Shown here piece after piece: positions 6,167 through 9,231 of a stretch of 9,231 bases of DNA. Origin of the DNA: Mariprofundus sp. (GTDB lineage: Bacteria; Pseudomonadota; Zetaproteobacteria; Mariprofundales; Mariprofundaceae); contig JAJFLF010000340.1 of NCBI GenBank assembly GCA_021772845.1, positions 1-9,231 of the forward strand, written 5' to 3'. The notes beneath the pieces were generated by a model. The model had not been told where the DNA came from. It worked only from the letters and a program-made list of their open reading frames with translations, and made no database searches. Positions within the stretch are counted from its first letter, which is position 1. Each line of letters opens with the position of its first letter. A program made the translations under genes and the position numbers.

Positions 6167-6180
6167 GATCTCCCCAGATC
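6167..6180. other. Inverted repeat GATCT-CCCC-AGATC
   Basis: A perfect 5-bp inverted repeat with a 4-base spacer, four bases from the 16-bp palindrome. On the minus strand it would come first in a leader containing two consecutive hairpins before the small membrane gene. It is short enough to be chance. Confidence 0.35.
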
Positions 6181-6369
6181 GACTCATAAGGTATATTTCT
6201 GATTTTAAATGTAAACATGTTTTTTTTGTGGTTATTGCCTATTTGTATTGCATTTAAAAGAATATTGAATGATATCGGGGCGCTATAAAAATAACATAAA
6301 GTAGTACATTTCATGGTTCTTTCATTTTTATCATGCTAATGTTCGCAGATGTTGCATTTTGGCCGACAT
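6181..6369. other. AT-rich divergent intergenic region
   Basis: With 6121-6180 this makes a 249-base gap between the small minus-strand gene and the copper-efflux operon. It is AT-rich, with runs of T (around 6220) and words such as TATAAA (6284-6289) and TTTACA (minus strand, around 6214) that could belong to promoters in either direction. None is paired with a clear partner box. I see no CueR- or CusR-type dyad and no other gene. Confidence 0.4.
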
Positions 6370-6801
6370 ATGCGGAAATTCTCCAGATTATTGATCGGGC
6401 TTTTAGCTGTGCAATTTTTTGCAGCAGGTTTCTGTCTGATTGCGCCAATTGCGCATGCGGCGGATATGCCGATGTCATCTTCAATGCAGTCTCAGGTTTC
6501 ATCTTCTCAGGCTTTATCTTCTCAATCGACATTAAACTTCGATGCTGCTTGTGATAAAGCTGCGATGGCCGAGTCCAGACATGTAGATCATGAGATGGTC
6601 ACATGTGCGCATTGTGATCTGCCGAATGAGCTGATTTCAAATAGTGTGTCGAGCTTCAATATTGATATGCCAGTTGTGCTTTTGAGCTCATCCGTTGATG
6701 TACCTGTTTCAAATCGCATCGATTTAAGCCTCTCGCTGAGCACTGGTCCACCGCTTGTTTCACCCCTCCTTTATCATACTAACCAACGTATTTTAATCTG
6801 A
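6370..6801 (+). CDS. Small secreted His/Cys protein at the head of a copper-efflux operon
   Basis: A protein of 143 residues from the ATG at 6370 (150 from the in-frame ATG at 6349). Neither start has a good ribosome site. 6370 is chosen because it gives a compact signal peptide (MRKFSRLLIGLL, cleavage near AHA-AD at 30). The mature part opens with a Met/Ser/Gln-rich stretch (DMPMSSSMQSQV), then carries Cys61, His71, His74, Cys79, His81 and Cys82 (HVDHEMVTCAHC), a plausible metal site, and ends in a low-complexity Val/Ser/Leu region. Methionine-rich and CxxC/His patterns are common in periplasmic copper and silver proteins. It lies 78 bases upstream of a CusC-like gene on the same strand, which supports a role in copper handling or sensing. 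I do not recognise the family. It recalls the small heavy-metal-associated secreted proteins often annotated as hypothetical. Confidence 0.7.
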   Translation: MRKFSRLLIGLLAVQFFAAGFCLIAPIAHAADMPMSSSMQSQVSSSQALSSQSTLNFDAACDKAAMAESRHVDHEMVTCAHCDLPNELISNSVSSFNIDMPVVLLSSSVDVPVSNRIDLSLSLSTGPPLVSPLLYHTNQRILI

Positions 6802-6818
6802 CCTAACCCCTCTCTTAC

Positions 6819-6838
6819 ATCACATCTAACGATGTGAT
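6819..6838 (+). other. Intercistronic hairpin before the cusC-like gene
   Basis: ATCACATC, loop TAAC, GATGTGAT: a perfect 8-bp stem 17 bases after the preceding stop and 41 bases before the cusC-like start. No T run follows, so it is not a standard terminator. It could stabilise or process the polycistronic transcript and set different expression of the first gene, or be an operator. Confidence 0.5.
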
Positions 6839-6879
6839 CTATGTTGTGCCGTGTGCGGCGTACATTACAGGAGGGTTCT

Positions 6880-8196
6880 ATGCATCATTTCATTACATCT
6901 CGTTCTATCTTAATAGTATTATTACTACTGGTTTCACACGTTGCGACTGCTGATGAGCATGTTTTAACATCCAATCAGGCCGTGAAAATGGCACTGTCCA
7001 ATAATCAGGCTCTGGCTGCACAAGGAGCGCATGCACGCTCAGTACGCGCGATTGCACCACAGGTGGGTAGTCTGCCCGATCCTGTTCTCTCGCTGAATGC
7101 ATTGAATTTGCCGATAGATAGTTTTTCAACCACGCAGGAAAACATGAGCCAGTTGCAAGTGGCTATCAGTCAGGCCATTCCATTTCCCGGTAAACGTGCT
7201 TTGCGTGCATCGGCAGCTGAGCTATTGGCTGATGCCGCTATGTTGGATACGGATGAATTTCATCTACAACTGGCAAGTCTAGTGAAGGGTAGCTGGTGGA
7301 ATCTGTTTTATATCGATCGTGCGACTGAGACGGTTGAACGCAATAAACAGCTGTTGCGTCAACTGATCCGTATTGCAGAAACCAAATACAAAGTGGGTAA
7401 AGGCTTGCAGCAGGACGTGTTGCTGGCACAGCTGGAGCTCTCCAAGTTACTCAACGTTGGTATTAATTTGAAAGCGGCGCGCAAAAAAGAGGTTGCCGCT
7501 TTGAATGCACTGTTCAATCGTTCTGCTTATGAAACGATTATATTACCGCAAAAGGCGGAAGAGTTATTGCCGGATGTGGCGGTGGAATCTGAGCTGGCCA
7601 AACAAGCACTGCTCACACGCCCCCTGTTGTCGAAACAGGGTAAGTTTATTGCGTCGGCTCAAACTCAGGTGCAGTTGGCAGAAAAAAATTATTATCCCGA
7701 TTTTAAGCTTGCTGCGGCCTATGGTGTGCGCAGTGGAATTAATCCTGCCAACAATCGCAGCAGGCCGGATCTTGCCACTCTGCAGTTAAGCATGACCTTA
7801 CCATTCTTTACTGACAGCAAACAGCATCATCAGTTGGATCAGCGCAGAGCGGAATTGGCACGCACTGAATTCTCATCTCAGGATGTCAAAGCAGCAGTAT
7901 TGGCAGAACTGTCTCAAGCATTGGCCGATTATGAGAAGGCCAGAGAGCAAGGCCTGCTGTTTAAAACAGGCATTATTCCGCAAGCGCAGCAGACCGTGGC
8001 TTCCATGTTGGCGGCGTATCAGGTCAATAAAGTCGATTTCCTGAATCTCGTGCGTGCTCAGGTCACACTCTATAATTATGAGACCCAATATTGGAAGTCA
8101 TTGGCCGAGGCGAATCAGAGCCTTGCCCGGCTAGATGCTGCCATTGGAGTTGCAGCCATAAGCGTAACTGTTCAAAAGGAATTCAATCATGAATAA
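6880..8196 (+). CDS. cusC: TolC-family outer-membrane channel (CusC-like)
   Basis: A 438-residue outer-membrane efflux protein. The start at 6880 is chosen over 6841 because AGGAGGG (6869-6875) precedes it and the signal peptide begins there (MHHFITSRSILIVLLLLV, cleavage near ATA-DE). No lipobox cysteine is seen, so unlike E. coli CusC it is probably not lipidated. The body shows two outer-membrane-efflux repeats of long helices: first GSLPDPVLSLNALNLP, AISQAIPFPGKR and TKYKVGKGLQQDVLLAQLELSKL; second YYPDFKLAAAYG, LSMTLPFF and AAYQVNKVDFLNLVRAQVTL. These patterns are typical of the heavy-metal (Cus/Czc) branch. It overlaps the following adaptor gene by eight bases and follows a small metal-binding protein gene. 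The likely role is the exit duct for copper or silver ions. The exact metal cannot be read from this gene. Confidence 0.88.
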   Translation: MHHFITSRSILIVLLLLVSHVATADEHVLTSNQAVKMALSNNQALAAQGAHARSVRAIAPQVGSLPDPVLSLNALNLPIDSFSTTQENMSQLQVAISQAIPFPGKRALRASAAELLADAAMLDTDEFHLQLASLVKGSWWNLFYIDRATETVERNKQLLRQLIRIAETKYKVGKGLQQDVLLAQLELSKLLNVGINLKAARKKEVAALNALFNRSAYETIILPQKAEELLPDVAVESELAKQALLTRPLLSKQGKFIASAQTQVQLAEKNYYPDFKLAAAYGVRSGINPANNRSRPDLATLQLSMTLPFFTDSKQHHQLDQRRAELARTEFSSQDVKAAVLAELSQALADYEKAREQGLLFKTGIIPQAQQTVASMLAAYQVNKVDFLNLVRAQVTLYNYETQYWKSLAEANQSLARLDAAIGVAAISVTVQKEFNHE

Positions 8197-9231
8197 ACAA
8201 GTTATATTTACCGCAATTGTGATGGTGTTTATTGGTGCAGGGGGCGGCTACTGGTTCGCTGATCAGCAGACATCGGTGATGCCCATGTCGACAAAGGCGG
8301 AACACAAAGCAGAAGCGAAGGGTAACATACTGTTTTATCGCAATCCCATGAATCCGGCGATCACCTCGCCAGTCGCTACTCAGGATGAGATGGGTATGGA
8401 TTATGTCCCGGTGTATGCTGATGCAGTGCCTGTTTCAACGGATGTAAGCGGATTGGTTAGTATCAATGCAACCGTTGTTCAAAATATTGGTGTGCGCACT
8501 ATCGCAGCCACCTTAACCACCTTGTCACGCACAGTCAGGACTGTTGGGCGTGTCACCTTTGATGAAAGGCGCGTGACCCGACTGCATCCTAAATATGATG
8601 GATGGGTGGAAAAAATGTTTATCGATAGAGCGGGTGAGAAGGTGAGTAGAAACACTATGTTAATGTCGATATATGCGCCCCAGATTGTCGCGACGCAGGA
8701 AGAGTATCTGTTGGCACTGAACAATGCGCATATGCTCACGGAGAGTCCTTTCCCTGATGTGCGTGATGGTGCTCAGAGTCTGCTGCGTTCATCGCATGAG
8801 CGTTTGCAGTTGCTTGATATGCCTCCACATCAAATCCAAAAATTGAAAGAGACACGTAAAGTTATGAAGGCGGTGCATATTCACTCTCCTTTCGATGGCA
8901 TCGTGATGAAAATTGGAGCGCGTGAGGGGCAACGCATTACGCCGGATACGGAGCTTTATATGGTGGCTGATCTGTCCCGTGTTTGGGTGATTGTTGATCT
9001 CTATGAAGATGATCTACCGTGGGTGCGGGATGGCGATATTGCAGAGATGCAGGTGGCAGGCATACCAGGCCGAACGTTTAGCGGCGTAGTCAGTTATATT
9101 TATCCCTATCTGGAAGCCAAAACACGTACGGTTAAAATGCGTCTGGAATTTGATAATCCTGAACTGGCCCTCAAACCCGATATGTTTGCGAATGTGACGG
9201 TGAAAGCAGGCAAACAGATTGATGCAGTGAT
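8189..9231 (+). CDS. cusB: CusB-like periplasmic adaptor of an RND metal efflux pump, C-terminally cut by the window
   Basis: The gene is open to the right edge, with 347 codons visible. An N-terminal hydrophobic anchor or signal segment lies at about 4-24. A Met/His-containing linker (MPM at 31-33, His39) follows, then a heavy-metal-binding segment at about 47-76 (FYRNPMNP and DEMGMDYVPVY), whose methionines are typical of CusB-type adaptors for Cu(I)/Ag(I). Next come the first half of a lipoyl/barrel-sandwich domain (LHPKYDGWVEKM), a helical hairpin (QEEYLLALNNAH to LKETRKVM), the second lipoyl half (IHSPFDGIVMKI) and a beta-barrel (LYEDDLPWVRDGD), ending in LEFDNPELALKPDMFANVTV. It begins inside the last codons of the cusC-like gene (ATGAATAA overlap), with AAGGA upstream. 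The RND transporter CusA is expected next. Copper/silver specificity is inferred from the Met motifs. Confidence 0.9.
   Translation, partial: MNKQVIFTAIVMVFIGAGGGYWFADQQTSVMPMSTKAEHKAEAKGNILFYRNPMNPAITSPVATQDEMGMDYVPVYADAVPVSTDVSGLVSINATVVQNIGVRTIAATLTTLSRTVRTVGRVTFDERRVTRLHPKYDGWVEKMFIDRAGEKVSRNTMLMSIYAPQIVATQEEYLLALNNAHMLTESPFPDVRDGAQSLLRSSHERLQLLDMPPHQIQKLKETRKVMKAVHIHSPFDGIVMKIGAREGQRITPDTELYMVADLSRVWVIVDLYEDDLPWVRDGDIAEMQVAGIPGRTFSGVVSYIYPYLEAKTRTVKMRLEFDNPELALKPDMFANVTVKAGKQIDAV

Noticed and set aside
6311..6554. Open frames on both strands (73 codons each) around the start of the small metal-binding gene
   Set aside because: They lack ribosome sites and signal or domain features. The overlapping frame from 6370 has a clear signal peptide and metal-ligand cluster.
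1..9231. CRISPR array, tRNA or rRNA gene, insertion sequence or phage genes
   Set aside because: I see no regularly spaced repeats, no cloverleaf or rRNA-like sequence, and no transposase or integrase frames on either strand.

Overview
This window comes from a Gram-negative bacterium, most likely a proteobacterium. It carries a periplasmic c-type cytochrome/cupredoxin cluster, inner-membrane envelope enzymes (UppP, Lgt, 67K-type SppA) and a TolC/RND-type tripartite efflux operon. Base composition looks moderate and even, coding density is high, and I see no mobile element, CRISPR array, tRNA or rRNA. I cannot name the genus. The cytochrome/nitrite reductase layout recalls the ncgABC-nirK cluster of ammonia oxidisers such as Nitrosomonas, but such clusters are not restricted to them.

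Left part, minus strand (about 1-1521): a three-gene nitrosative-stress/denitrification unit read right to left. It consists of a di-haem cytochrome c (NcgB-like), a mono-haem cytochrome c (NcgC-like, overlapping by 8 bases) and the start of a copper nitrite reductase-type cupredoxin protein (NirK-like, running off the left edge). Its promoter region holds a TTGACA -35 box and two tandem 23-bp sites that each match 17 of 22 positions of the NsrR consensus. This suggests repression that is lifted by nitric oxide.

Next, still minus strand (1635-3919): uppP and lgt are joined stop-to-start and probably co-transcribed. Downstream is an unrecognised gene whose reading frame is interrupted at a 9-base C homopolymer. 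One more C would extend the product from 165 to 217 residues. This is either an assembly or sequencing slip or a slippage-prone, possibly phase-variable, locus.

Centre, plus strand (4077-5918): sppA, a full-length signal peptide peptidase. It converges on a 31-codon membrane-peptide gene on the minus strand (6025-6120) that no neighbouring gene explains. The two share a bidirectional terminator (5991-6014). Upstream of the small gene lie a perfect 16-bp palindrome and a second short inverted repeat.

Right part, plus strand (6370-9231): a copper/silver efflux operon. It starts with a small secreted Met/Ser-rich protein carrying a His/Cys cluster, followed by a TolC-family outer-membrane channel (CusC-like) and a CusB-like periplasmic adaptor cut by the right edge. 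The RND pump (CusA) is expected just beyond. Both ends of the window therefore deal with periplasmic copper: a copper enzyme with its electron donors on the left and copper export on the right. A functional link between them is inference only.
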